DNA from: Candidatus Endonucleibacter sp. (ex Gigantidas childressi)
GTDB taxonomy: Bacteria; Pseudomonadota; Gammaproteobacteria; Pseudomonadales; Endozoicomonadaceae
Direction of reading: 5' to 3'
Length of the DNA: 64,000 nt
Assembly (NCBI GenBank): GCA_030674875.1
Contig: JASXSU010000001.1
Coordinates: forward strand, 1,130,001-1,194,000
The position numbers and the translations under genes were made by a program. Below the pieces are notes generated by a model that did no database searches, was not told the DNA's origin, and was given only the letters and a program-made list of their open reading frames with translations. Positions within the stretch are counted from its first letter, which is position 1. Each line of letters opens with the position of its first letter. This document shows, piece by piece, positions 18,543 through 27,776 of the stretch.

Positions 18543-18665
18543 TGGGTATATACCCACAACCGTTAAGGGTGATAGCTACTCTCGTTCGTCTTTAATTACT
18601 TGCTGGTTAGTAGTCGTAGGCTTATGGTGCTTACCTAGCAGTCTTCTACTCGCGCATTTAAGAGT
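18543..18665. repeat. Family B repeat, degenerate
   Basis: GGGTATATACCCACAACCGTTAAGGGTGATAG (in two parts) resembles a family B end; the inner part holds GCTGGTTAGTAGTCG. It interrupts the preceding membrane-protein relic. Confidence 0.4.
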
Positions 18666-18730
18666 AATTTATATCATCCATGAAACTTTCTATTGATGAA
18701 TGACAGTGAATGGGAAGTGAATATAACGGA

Positions 18731-21700
18731 TCAAGATATAGTACAACTTTTTATGATCTTCTCATAAAAAGTTTGGGGTCCGTCAGGTTTTAGTTGAGAG
18801 GAGTTTGTACGCGAAGCATGTTTTTCCAGCAGTATTATGCAAGACTTATGGTTATATTTTTTGGCTAACATTAATGCCTTACGGCAATCTAAATTAGCTG
18901 AATCCAGCAATTTATAAACGCAGACTTCGTTTCCGTGCATGGCTGCGAGACTCAAGGCTGTATAGCCTTCTTTAGTCTTTTTGGTAATATCCGCTTTTGC
19001 TGCTAACAGTTTCGCTATACACTCGGCATGGCCATTCTTGGCGGCATTGCTCAAGGCCGTAAGGCCGTAACTATCTGGAACATTTAGCTGAATGTTCGAA
19101 TCGATTAATAACACCTTAATCAACTTTACATGACCGGCGCTGGCTGCGAGGTTGAGGGAGGTATTACCGTTGTTATCCTGCGTATTGACGTCAGCGCCTT
19201 CGAATAACAGCATTTTAGCGCAACTTATGTGGCCATGCGTGGTTGTCATCTGCAGAGGTGAGCGGCCGAGTTCATTCTGCGTCTCATACTCAGCGCCTGC
19301 GTGCAAAAGAGCTGCAAGGCATAATGCGAAGCCATGTTTGGCTACACTGGCTAAGGCTGTATTGCCGCGATTATCTTTAGCATTTAGCTGAATTCCGTGA
19401 GTGCCCACTAACAACTTAATGCACTCGGTATGGCCAGCTTTGGCTGCATTGGCTAAGGCTGTATTGCCGCGATTATCTTTAGCATTTAGCTGAATTCCGT
19501 GAGTGCCCACTAACAACTTAATGCACTCGGTATGGCCAGCTTTGGCTGCATTGGCTAAGGCCGTATTGCCGCGATTATCTTTAGCATTTAGCTGAATTCC
19601 GTGAGCGCCCAATAACAACTTAATGCACTCGGCATGGCCAGCTTTGGCTGCGTGGTGTAGAGGAGTATAACCGTTGTTATCCTGCGTACTGGTCTTAGCT
19701 CCTGCGGTCAACAGCTCCGCCATACATTCTGCTTGGCCATTTTTGGCAGCATTGCCTAAGGCCGTATTATGGTGTTCGCAATCTTTAGCGTCTATCTTAA
19801 TACCCTTAGAGTTCAATAAGAGCTTAACACACTCTACATGACCAGCTAGGGCTGCGAGGCTTAAAGGATAACAGTGGCAGCCCAGCGTATTGACATCAGC
19901 GCCTGCCGCCAACAGTACCTCCACACACTCTACATGGCCAGCTAGGGCTGCGAGGCTTAAAGGATAACAGTGGCAGCCCAGCGTATTGACATCAGCGCCT
20001 GCCGCCAACAGTGCTTTCACGCATTCTACATGACCATTTTTGGAGGCATTGCTTAAGGCCCTTAAATCTGTGAGATCTTGCGTTTCTAGGAGAATTCCTT
20101 TAGTGCCCAATAAGAGCTTAACGTACTCTACATTACCGGTTTTGGCTGCGTGGTTTAAGGGGGTGTCACCTTGGCTATCCCGTATATTGACATCAGCGCC
20201 TGAGGCTAACAATATCTCAGCGCACTTTATGTGGTTATGCTTGAGCGATATGCGCAAGGGCGTATTACCATTTTTATCCAGCATATTGGTCTTAGCGCCT
20301 GCGGCCAACAGCAGTGCCATGCATTCTGCGTGGCCATTTTTGGCGGCATTGTCTAAGGCCGTATGGCGGTCGGAATTTGTAAGATCTAGCTGAATTCCGT
20401 TAACGGCCAATAACAATTTAACACACCCTAACTGGCCGGTCTCGGATGCTATATGCAGGGCCGTCTCCCTGCACTCGTAAGAAGAAGCGTTGACTTGAAT
20501 GCCAGGTACGGACAATAATAGCTTAACACACTCTAAGTGGCTGGCTTTGGTTGCGCAGTTTAGAAGCGTATTACCTAGATGATCTGCGCAATTAACATTT
20601 GTGGCATCGTTTGCTAATAGGGCTTTTAATCCATACAAAATACCGTGGCGTGCAAAGAAAAGCAGAGATTTTTCCTGTTCATAAGTATCCAAATACTCTA
20701 TTATTTCATCACAATATCCTGTTAATAAGATCTTAGACAATAGTTTAGCCTGACCTAGTATGTATGCATCCATGCATAACGTATGGCAACTTTCTGGTGA
20801 GAGCAAGTGTTTTATATCGGTTGCTGAAAAATCGGAAATCTGCAAGCTGCTCAAATTTTCTGTGATTGGAGTAATATCTATTTTATGTTGCTGTAACTCT
20901 AGTAATACTAGCTTTAGTAAAGGAGTGTCAATAAGCCAGCTTATAGCCTCTGGTGCAACGACTGTTGCTTTGGAGCTAATTACTTGGTCACATACACACT
21001 TGCATAGTGTTGTTTGAAATTTGTCACCTTTTTGATGAGCTAATTTATCTGTAATTTGACTGGATATTTCCTGAGTTAACGGTGACATTGGTTGGTAGAG
21101 CTGTTTACTGATGTCAGGGTTCATAAAAAACGAAGCAATATCTTCGGCCTTGCTAGTGTGTTTCAATGCCTGAGTCACGAGAGTATAGAGAGTCTCAGGA
21201 TTGCTATATAGGTGCTCTTGGGTTAAATGAGATAACTCAAGCGTAATGTGGTTGTCAGATTCAAAAGTACATGGATCCCCAGCTTTAAGAGACTGCGTAT
21301 CATTAAAAATCCAGAAGAAAACGCTATCAATTGTTCCTATATGCAGATTGATATTGGTTGTGTTAGGAGTAGAGGCAAAGACTGTTGTTTTTGGTTCGTT
21401 TAAAGGCTCGTCTTTTGATTCTCTCAAGTTGCTTGTTATCCAAGCAAATAACTTTTCCTGATAACGGGCTAAGGAATAAGTGTCATCATTTTTTTGATCC
21501 ATTAATGACCATATATTTAGCGCATTTTTTTCTTCTTTTCCTAGCCATACGCTAATAGGTTTGAATAATTTATTATCTAAAGTTTCTAATATGTCCATAC
21601 TCTTGGCTAGTTCGGGTAATGATATATCCTTAGTTTCCCATGTGGATACTCCCTCTTGTTGAAGAATAGTGCTCATCTCATCAGACCATCCCTTCGATAG

Positions 21701-22561
21701 ATGTTGAAGGATCGCACATTTGCTAACAGAAAAATGTACCAAAGACTTAAACAATTGACCATGTTTTGGGCCGGAGGATGATTCTGATTCGGACTGTGCG
21801 AATGGATCCTCAATAGGAGTAAGTTTTAGAGTATTGCAAACGAGATTGTAATAGGAGTTAAAATAGTGGATATCCATTGAGCCCGGGGTAGTTGTTTGCA
21901 GAGTTCTCTGCATTGTGGTAAGAAAGGAACTAATGCAGTTCTGCAATAACTCCTTTCTAGCCGCAACAATCTTTCCACTTAGCCCATATTCAGACGCTTG
22001 GAGATCAATAAAATGGCTTCTAAAACGTGCGCAAATGCCAGTAGTGCATTGATCAATACCTTCGAGGCAACCACTGAGTACAGTTGCAATATAATTTTTT
22101 TGCTTAGAATCTATATCATTTTTTTGATATTCATTTTGATAGCGCTTAAGCGTAGTTAGCAAGGTGCGTAGATGAAATGGCATTTCTTTATATAGTGTTA
22201 ACAAATGTGGTTTAAAATAAAAATCAGGTTGTTGTATTCTCTCATAAAAAACGTCTATTTTTTTATTGGATGCGTCTCCAACAAAGTAGGGAGCCAGATT
22301 CTTGAGTTCCTGAATGTCATGTAGGAACTGAGATTTAATCTTTGGAAAAGAGGCATGCCTTTCTAGCTCCTGATAACTAGTAACATCGGGTAGTTGAAAA
22401 CAATCAGGCAGGTTTTCAGCGGTTATAATACTTATAGTTTCATATATATTTGGAATAGAAACTGGTATTTCGTCATTGTCATTTGCAGTAACGTCATCAA
22501 GCCCTGCTTGGGCCAAACAGGAAATCAATACACTCATTAAAAAAAACAAAGAACATTTCAT
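18731..22561 (-). CDS. Large secreted ankyrin-repeat protein
   Basis: 1276 residues. It starts with a signal peptide (FFLMSVLISCLAQA, cleavage near residue 19), followed by about 615 residues without a recognised domain. From about residue 637 to 1250 there are some 17-18 ankyrin repeats with the usual TALxxAAxxGHxECxxLLL pattern and GADVN turns. Ankyrin arrays bind proteins; long exported ones are frequent in symbionts and pathogens of animals, so a host-directed or surface role is plausible but not shown. The array contains recent near-identical duplications (102-bp and 96-bp units). It ends with a short unrelated tail. Preceding gene debris on the other strand suggests it is transcribed alone. 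Confidence 0.85.
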   Translation of the reverse strand: MKCSLFFLMSVLISCLAQAGLDDVTANDNDEIPVSIPNIYETISIITAENLPDCFQLPDVTSYQELERHASFPKIKSQFLHDIQELKNLAPYFVGDASNKKIDVFYERIQQPDFYFKPHLLTLYKEMPFHLRTLLTTLKRYQNEYQKNDIDSKQKNYIATVLSGCLEGIDQCTTGICARFRSHFIDLQASEYGLSGKIVAARKELLQNCISSFLTTMQRTLQTTTPGSMDIHYFNSYYNLVCNTLKLTPIEDPFAQSESESSSGPKHGQLFKSLVHFSVSKCAILQHLSKGWSDEMSTILQQEGVSTWETKDISLPELAKSMDILETLDNKLFKPISVWLGKEEKNALNIWSLMDQKNDDTYSLARYQEKLFAWITSNLRESKDEPLNEPKTTVFASTPNTTNINLHIGTIDSVFFWIFNDTQSLKAGDPCTFESDNHITLELSHLTQEHLYSNPETLYTLVTQALKHTSKAEDIASFFMNPDISKQLYQPMSPLTQEISSQITDKLAHQKGDKFQTTLCKCVCDQVISSKATVVAPEAISWLIDTPLLKLVLLELQQHKIDITPITENLSSLQISDFSATDIKHLLSPESCHTLCMDAYILGQAKLLSKILLTGYCDEIIEYLDTYEQEKSLLFFARHGILYGLKALLANDATNVNCADHLGNTLLNCATKASHLECVKLLLSVPGIQVNASSYECRETALHIASETGQLGCVKLLLAVNGIQLDLTNSDRHTALDNAAKNGHAECMALLLAAGAKTNMLDKNGNTPLRISLKHNHIKCAEILLASGADVNIRDSQGDTPLNHAAKTGNVEYVKLLLGTKGILLETQDLTDLRALSNASKNGHVECVKALLAAGADVNTLGCHCYPLSLAALAGHVECVEVLLAAGADVNTLGCHCYPLSLAALAGHVECVKLLLNSKGIKIDAKDCEHHNTALGNAAKNGQAECMAELLTAGAKTSTQDNNGYTPLHHAAKAGHAECIKLLLGAHGIQLNAKDNRGNTALANAAKAGHTECIKLLVGTHGIQLNAKDNRGNTALANAAKAGHTECIKLLVGTHGIQLNAKDNRGNTALASVAKHGFALCLAALLHAGAEYETQNELGRSPLQMTTTHGHISCAKMLLFEGADVNTQDNNGNTSLNLAASAGHVKLIKVLLIDSNIQLNVPDSYGLTALSNAAKNGHAECIAKLLAAKADITKKTKEGYTALSLAAMHGNEVCVYKLLDSANLDCRKALMLAKKYNHKSCIILLEKHASRTNSSQLKPDGPQTFYEKIIKSCTIS
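19349..19616 (-). repeat. 102-bp tandem duplications in the ankyrin array
   Basis: Units at 19381-19482 and 19483-19584 and the start of a third differ at only a base or two; each encodes 34 residues ending HTECIKLLVGTHGIQLNA. Such identity at DNA level marks recent expansion of the array. Confidence 0.85.
19842..20033 (-). repeat. 96-bp tandem duplication in the ankyrin array
   Basis: CCAGCTAGGGCTGCGAGGC recurs exactly 96 bases apart (19842 and 19938), encoding a twice-repeated 32-residue unit containing GADVNTLGCHCYPLSLAALA. The two copies are almost identical. Confidence 0.8.
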
Positions 22562-22668
22562 ACTCTACATTTATTACTTGGCAATTGATCATGGCGCAAA
22601 TTTACACAAACCTTGATGATTACGCAAGAAAAAAATATGTCCATGAAAAAACAATAATATTTAAGGGT

Positions 22669-22743
22669 TTATACTCACTCCCTTTGAGCCAGTGAGGGCT
22701 GTTGACTGCTCTTACTCACCCATTCATGTTTTTAACAGCATCA
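22669..22743. repeat. Family B repeat, partial
   Basis: TATACTCACTCCCTTTGAGCC then GGGCTGTTGACTGCTCTTACTCACCC, matching the B copies at 1483 and 2673. It abuts an IS30 relic. Confidence 0.45.
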
Positions 22744-23335
22744 GGGTTTATTTTCCTATCATTGATTTTATCATTCTTCTGTTGATTGACTTGGTAGTTA
22801 GATCGTTTAATTTACCTATCATTGCGTAGTCAGTTTTTTTCTCAAGAAATGTTACTATGCAGTGTTTAGTCTCTATCACGGTACCTGTCTCCCAGCGGCC
22901 GAGTGTTTCACACGTTTCTACTTCAGCTGGTCGGTCTGCTATATTGCGCTTATTGGCAATCTTGCCTCGACTATTAGCCTTGTAGCGTTTACGTCTTCGC
23001 TTTTTAGCACAACGCAAGCGCTTCCATAGCAAGCCGCCTTTCTTTTTATCACGCCAAATATATCGATAAATAGTTTCATGGTTAAAGCAACGTACACCTA
23101 TCCGTTTTAAGTAACCCGTAATCTGTTAAGGGCTCCATTGTTTATGTAAGGTTTTCCTAACGATCACGTAATACTTTTTTGTAAAATGTTGGTTTGCTTT
23201 GAACGTTGACGTTTAGCTCTTGCCATTCGCTGCTCTTTAATACTTAGAAGTAGATATGAACCATCTTGATGCCAATAAATATTTCGTTGAAATTCTCGAT
23301 ACTTCATAAGTTTTTGCTTCGTGGTAGGAGCGGAG
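22744..23335 (-). pseudogene. IS30-type-3 transposase relic (5' two-thirds)
   Basis: Minus-strand frames read YREFQRNIYWHQDGSY in the helix-turn-helix region, then RCAKKRRRKRYKANSRGKIA, NIADRPAEVE and GRWETGTVIE (first catalytic acid region, mutated) and KKTDYAMIGKLND. Several stops separate them. The C-terminal third is absent. Confidence 0.75.
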
Positions 23336-23396
23336 CACTTAGGGTGTCGGAGTTCATTGTCGTACTTAGTATATAAATTAGGCTGCGCACTCTGTA

Positions 23397-24074
23397 CTAA
23401 GGAGTGGTCGGCAATACATAGAGAAATACTGCAAAGAAGTGACAAATACTACCGCCCAATACAAACAAGTGCCAAATAGCGTGATTAAATGGTAGTTGCT
23501 TCCAAATATAAAATAGCACTCCGAGTGTATAGATGATGCCTCCTGCCAAGAGCCAAGCCATTCCATTTATAGATAGGCTCGTTATTAGTTCATTGCTAAC
23601 GATGATAGCCAGCCAACCCATAAAAATGTAAGCGGCTATTGACATTTTACGAAAACGATCGGGGAATATCAGCCTGCATGCTATGCCAAAAAGAGCCATT
23701 AGCCAGATGATGGTAAATAGAATCCATCCGGTTGTTCCTCGTATGGACACTAATAAAAAAGGAGTATATGTACCCGCTATCAATAGATAAATGGCACAGT
23801 GATCAAGTAGCTTGAATGCTTGCTTTGCACGACAATGCAACAGGCCGTGATAAATAGTTGAGGATAGGAAAAGCAAAATGAGTGAGGTGCCATATACGCT
23901 AAAGCTGACAATCCTCCAAACATCATTTTGCCAAGCGGCATAAGTGACCAGTATTGTGAGCCCAGCGACACTTAGTAAAGCTCCAAGTCCATGCGTGATG
24001 CTGTTGGCAATTTCTTCGATTAGGTTGCAGTTTTGTTTCAAGCTGGCTGCTCTTGCTGAGGGGAGTTCGATCAT
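23397..24074 (-). CDS. trhA: Hemolysin III / TrhA family membrane protein
   Basis: 225 residues with seven membrane segments, belonging to the PAQR-related Hly-III superfamily. Conserved zinc-site residues are visible: SSTIYHGLLH (Ser/His after TM2), LLDHCAIYLLIAGTYTP (Asp, TM3) and NHAIWHLFVLGGSICHF (two His, TM7). The family is linked to membrane-lipid homeostasis; cytolytic activity is not established for most members. AGAGGA lies about 7 bases before the ATG. It sits between two IS30-type-3 relics in the same orientation, a composite-transposon-like arrangement. Confidence 0.9.
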   Translation of the reverse strand: MIELPSARAASLKQNCNLIEEIANSITHGLGALLSVAGLTILVTYAAWQNDVWRIVSFSVYGTSLILLFLSSTIYHGLLHCRAKQAFKLLDHCAIYLLIAGTYTPFLLVSIRGTTGWILFTIIWLMALFGIACRLIFPDRFRKMSIAAYIFMGWLAIIVSNELITSLSINGMAWLLAGGIIYTLGVLFYIWKQLPFNHAIWHLFVLGGSICHFFAVFLYVLPTTP

Positions 24075-24180
24075 GGCTATTCCTCTGACTTTGTAGGCTA
24101 ACGTTCTGTGTTTAATATATAATCAGGCTTAAGCTTGAAAAACACCTTCTATTTCTTGCATAGCTTAGTATCAAGGTTGA

Positions 24181-24596
24181 AGTGCGACAAAAGTAGTTAT
24201 TCATAAAAGCATTCCTCCGGTGTTTTATAGGCTTACCGCTTGCTTGGTATTGTATTTAATTTGGCCGCGATGATATTACATCGTTGCGGAGTTAGTCCTG
24301 TCATTGATGTTCCCTTAACTAAGTCTTGTCTGATCAAACCATTGGTATTTTCATTCGTACCACGTTCCCATGAGTGATGTGGGTTGGCAAAGTAATAAGG
24401 GCAATTAGTCACTTCTTCAACTTTCTTATTTTGGTGAAACTCGGTGCCGTTATCTGATGTCATGATTTTAATTGCTCAGGCATTTTACTCATTAATTTTA
24501 TCGTTCGCCTGTTGGTTGACGTGGTCGTTCTATCGTTTAACCGGCCTATCAATGTGTAACCAGTTTTTCGCTCAACCAGTGTGACTACGCAGTGTT
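24181..24596 (-). pseudogene. IS30-type-3 transposase relic (3' part)
   Basis: The right terminal repeat (AGTGCGACAAAAGTAGTTAT at 24181) is followed inward by the C-terminal block GLTPQRCNIIAAKLNT, the catalytic NENTNGLIRQ and MTSDNGTEFHQ, and after a frameshift near 24462 HCVVTLVERKTGYTLIG. The family A repeat at 24597-24724 interrupts the gene just before that point. Confidence 0.8.
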
Positions 24597-24724
24597 TATA
24601 CCCAAAGCATTTCAAATTGCTACTAGGCAGCAAGTAAGCGAAGCCCCGTGAGCCTACGAGTAGTAGGTGATCGGGGTGAGCGAACGCAGCCAACAACGTA
24701 GCAGATTGAAAGGCGACGGGTATA
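24597..24724 (-). repeat. Family A MITE-like repeat, full copy, inverted
   Basis: 128 bp from TATACCCAAAGCATTTCAAA to AAAGGCGACGGGTATA. It is inserted in the IS30-type-3 transposase relic. Confidence 0.8.
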
Positions 24725-24918
24725 CACGGTGACAAACTAGGAAGGCCAAAAAGAATTAGTGGTACTAAGCTACGGTAACGCATAAATACTGACAATAAAG
24801 TAGCAATTTCAAAAGTAACGGGCATACATCATGCAAATTTTTCATATTAGCTTGATTTTAAAACTATCATTTTTTACTATAACACTCATCATAATAGAAG
24901 CCACTAGAAGCATTAACA

Positions 24919-25452
24919 ATGACTACTCAAAAATACTCTCTTATTATGCGTATTCAGCACTGGATAATGGCATTAGTAATTCTAGCGTTAATTGCCTCAG
25001 GCTGGTACATGACACAGCTAGAAGACAGTGTTAGCTTTAAATACGATATTTATGGGTGGCACAAACCTTTTGGTGTGCTTGTTTTGTTTCTTGTTTTCGC
25101 TAGAATTATTACACGGCTAATTGGTAAAAATCCTGCGCTACCTAACGGAATGGCCAAGCATGAAAAAGCATTTTCCCATCTGACACACTGGTTTCTTTAT
25201 TTGCTGATGTTTTTAGTACCAGCTAGTGGCTACCTAATGTCCGGAGCTGCACCAGATAAAACCATTCCTTTCTTTGGTTTAACTATGCCTAATATCGTTA
25301 GTAAGAGTGCGGAGCTCGCAAAGCTCTTCCACAGCATACATATTGTAATCCCTTATGTTCTGCTAGGTGTTATAGCTTTACACATTCTTGGAGTGCTAAA
25401 GCATAGGTTTTTCGACAAACCTGAAAATAATGTATTAAACAGAATGCTTTAA
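24919..25452 (+). CDS. Cytochrome b561 family protein
   Basis: 177 residues with four membrane helices. Haem-ligand histidines are present in the usual places: RIQHWIMA (near residue 14), YGWHKPFG (near 48), THWFLYLLM and FHSIHIVI/ALHILGVLKH in the last helices. These cytochromes pass electrons in the inner membrane, for example between superoxide or quinol and other carriers. It is monocistronic, next to a relic-rich region, and followed by a family B repeat. Confidence 0.88.
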   Translation: MTTQKYSLIMRIQHWIMALVILALIASGWYMTQLEDSVSFKYDIYGWHKPFGVLVLFLVFARIITRLIGKNPALPNGMAKHEKAFSHLTHWFLYLLMFLVPASGYLMSGAAPDKTIPFFGLTMPNIVSKSAELAKLFHSIHIVIPYVLLGVIALHILGVLKHRFFDKPENNVLNRML

Positions 25453-25489
25453 CACCTTCTTTCTTTAGCTCAAACATTAACAATTATAT

Positions 25490-25603
25490 AATGCCCCTTG
25501 ATGGTGGGTGGCTGCCTCCTTCTCTCGCTCACTCAAAGCAACTCCTAAGCTCATGGGGCCTAGCTCGTTTGTCGCCTACCCACACCTTCAGGTAACGGTT
25601 ATA
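25490..25603. repeat. Family B repeat with family A-like core
   Basis: Ends CCCCTTGATGGTGGGTGG and CCACACCTTCAGGTAACGG are inverted. The core CTAAGCTCATGGGGC also matches family A, suggesting the two families share inner sequence. Confidence 0.55.
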
Positions 25604-25856
25604 AGCTCGAATGGTTTGGAATTACTACACGACAACAATCTAGTAAGTTCACTAAGCCGGACAGTACCGTGATTATTGGGTGAAAAGGATAACAGTCAAC
25701 AACCTCACTCCTTCAATGATAATGGCAATAGTACAGCTCCTTAACTAAAATTAATACAGCCCATAATACAAACTCTTTCCTATAGAGTCAGATGGAAGCC
25801 TAATAGCAATCTCTCGCCATCGGTCACCACCATTACTCAAATATTGGGGGCATATT
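25604..25856. other. Intergenic region upstream of the GIY-YIG gene
   Basis: No gene recognised. GGGGG lies about 7 bases before the ATG at 25857 and serves as ribosome site. Confidence 0.4.
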
Positions 25857-26153
25857 ATGCACTGGTTAGTTTATATGATACTGGCAAGTGATCAGTCAAT
25901 TTATACAGGCATCACCACAGACATTAAGCGACGCTGGATGCAGCATGACACACGCACTCGAGGAGCAAAATTTTTCCATGGAAGAAAGCCGAAATATCTT
26001 CTTTATCTAGAAACTGGTCATAACCAATCTTCAGCGCTTCAAAAAGAAATAATGATAAAAAAGCTAACCAATAGCCAAAAATGGTATTTTATTGATAATA
26101 GTCCTCTCAATGCGGTAAAGACACTTAGCCTCCATCTACCAGTTTGGAAGTAG
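25857..26153 (+). CDS. GIY-YIG nuclease-superfamily protein
   Basis: 98 residues, the whole being one GIY-YIG domain of the YhbQ/UPF0213 type. The motif is split as VYMILASDQSIYTGIT near the N-terminus, the catalytic Arg is in DIKRRWMQH, and a Glu follows in LQKEIMIKKL. Small stand-alone members are of uncertain role; exonuclease or repair-related activity has been proposed. It is short but complete. Confidence 0.85.
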   Translation: MHWLVYMILASDQSIYTGITTDIKRRWMQHDTRTRGAKFFHGRKPKYLLYLETGHNQSSALQKEIMIKKLTNSQKWYFIDNSPLNAVKTLSLHLPVWK

Positions 26154-26499
26154 CCATGCCCACCACAGCACTTGATACGCAATAGCAATTGAGTAGATAA
26201 ACTGCTGCGCTTGCTCATAATACCAGTGACTTGTGCTACAGCAAATCTCAGATTTTAGCCTTTCCTTTTCCGGTAGTCATTCAGATAGCATCTTATACTA
26301 GATTCACTGCATCAAAGTCTGAGCAATAGGTGACACATGCCAACCTCCTGACCTCATCAATGCAGCCAAGCTCAGACATCACGAACTTTTTTATGGCGTG
26401 ATTCCAAGTCTTCTTTTTGCTGAGATGGAGTTGACATGACCTAAGGATTGGGCAACACAATTCCAGAATTACAATATTCAATGATCTCGGGTATAATTA
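26154..26499. other. Intergenic region, no gene recognised
   Basis: About 345 bases. A 62-codon minus-strand frame (26293-26481) has no recognised motif and no clear ribosome site. It may be the worn remnant of a gene. Confidence 0.4.
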
Positions 26500-27003
26500 C
26501 TAGAAATCTATTTGGGAGTCTCCCTTTGCTGAGTCAACCTTTTCTCGTATGTCCATATCAGATTCTTTAACCTCGAAAGTTAGATCCACTCCCCCTTTGT
26601 CGTCTTTCAATACAAGAACACTATCTTTCATGGCCATTTTACTAATTTTTTCCAATCCAACCAAATAGTCCCTTTCTCGCTGCATTGCAGGTGCGGGGCA
26701 ACTCATCATCGTTGACCCCATGGGAGTAAAGGTTAACGTTTTACCTCTTGCTTTGTATTTATAACCACCAAAATAGTGATTACATGGTCCTGCACCACTT
26801 ACTCGCCCCTGTTCAGTGTTAACGGGTTTAAACTCAATGGTCACCTTTGGCATATCTGTGGATAAAATGCCATTACTTGACGTTAATACCCAGGTTTTAT
26901 TGCTAACACTTTCCGGGCTCACCATGTGTCCGCTAGTGCTACATCCAGCAACAATACCTGATACTGCAATAAGTGAAAAAATATTAGCTACAACATTATT
27001 CAT
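26500..27003 (-). CDS. META-domain (HslJ-like) lipoprotein
   Basis: 167 residues from the ATG at 27003, chosen because AAGGGA lies just upstream and the signal peptide begins there; the longer frame runs into the IS30 end. A lipobox IVAGC (Cys about residue 21) predicts a lipoprotein. The META/HslJ core follows: KTWVLTSSNG, then GRVSGAGPCNHYFGGYK and FTPMGSTMMSCPAPAMQRER, the typical GxxxCNxxxG...T.M.C pattern. Such proteins sit in the envelope and are linked to stress or drug tolerance. The gene's promoter region has been replaced by an IS30 element ending about 23 bases upstream. Confidence 0.85.
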   Translation of the reverse strand: MNNVVANIFSLIAVSGIVAGCSTSGHMVSPESVSNKTWVLTSSNGILSTDMPKVTIEFKPVNTEQGRVSGAGPCNHYFGGYKYKARGKTLTFTPMGSTMMSCPAPAMQRERDYLVGLEKISKMAMKDSVLVLKDDKGGVDLTFEVKESDMDIREKVDSAKGDSQIDF

Positions 27004-27118
27004 TTTAGTTCCCTTATTATATAAGGCGGATTCAAATCTGAAGCGCATCACTTGACTAGGTAGAGAAAAGGCCATCTGAAGGTAGCTCCTACCATTTTCT
27101 CAGGCAAGAGATGAAGTG

Positions 27119-27747
27119 ATGACGATAATTTACCAACAACTGGCTTACGAACAACGATGCCAGATTTCCGCACTAAAGAAAAGCGGTTGCAGCAAATGGA
27201 GATAGCGGAGATCATTGGCGCCAGCCAGTCTACGGTGAGCCGTGAGTTGGCAAGGAATACTGGTGAACGTGGATATAGGCATAGGCATGCACAAGGCCGA
27301 ACAGATAGACGGCGTACAGAGTCGGCTCGGGCGAATAGAATGACGCCAAAAATGATCGAGGTGATTGAATCAAAATTGCGTGTAGCGTGGAGCCCTAGCA
27401 GATTTTCGGTTGGTTGCTGAATGATCAGGAGCGACTGATTACACCCGTCGCCTTTCAAGTTGCTACGTTGTTGGCTGCGTTCGCTCACCCAGATCACCTA
27501 CTACTCGTAGGCTCATAGGGCTTCGCTTACTTGCCGCCTAGTAGCAACTTTAAATCCTTTGGGTATAAATGAGAACACCAATGGCTTGCTACGACAATCT
27601 TCTCCAAAGAATACAGACTTCAAGAAGATCGGTCAGATAGAGGCGAAGCGAGCATTGATGCGGCTTAATTCTCGGCCAAGAAGAAATTTGAATTTCAAAA
27701 CACCCGCCCTGATAATGGATGAACACAGGGCTGCGTTAGCAGCTTAA
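27119..27747 (+). pseudogene. IS30-type-1 transposase, frameshifted and interrupted
   Basis: ATG 27119 opens MTIIYQQLAYEQRCQISA but reaches a stop after 28 codons; the helix-turn-helix part (MEIAEIIGASQSTVSRELA) continues in another frame. It is broken by the family A repeat at 27440-27567, after which NENTNGLLRQSSPKNTDFKK resumes to the end. The central catalytic region is absent. Confidence 0.8.
27440..27567 (+). repeat. Family A MITE-like repeat inside IS30
   Basis: 128 bp from TACACCCGTCGCCTTTCAAG to AAATCCTTTGGGTATA. Its last bases are read as codons just before NENTNG of the transposase relic. Confidence 0.85.
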
Positions 27748-27776
27748 GGTGTGATGCAGTTGGAATTTGAATCCGC

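Larger units (their letters stand above)
27026..27776 (+). mobile_element. IS30-type-1 element (copy C) carrying a family A repeat
   Basis: Terminal repeats GCGGATTCAAATCTGAAG (27026) and its inverted partner ending TTTGAATCCGC (27776) are both present. The right end lies inside an IS5-type transposase relic, but the left flank is the META-lipoprotein leader, so the two flanks do not match. Confidence 0.8.

Noticed and set aside
19349-20033. CRISPR-like array
   Set aside because: The repeats are in frame inside the ankyrin gene and encode protein repeats.
19152-21461. Several plus-strand frames opposite the ankyrin gene
   Set aside because: They are reverse-strand shadows of the repeated coding sequence.
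26293-26481. 62-codon minus-strand frame upstream of the META lipoprotein stop
   Set aside because: No motif, no ribosome site; could be debris.
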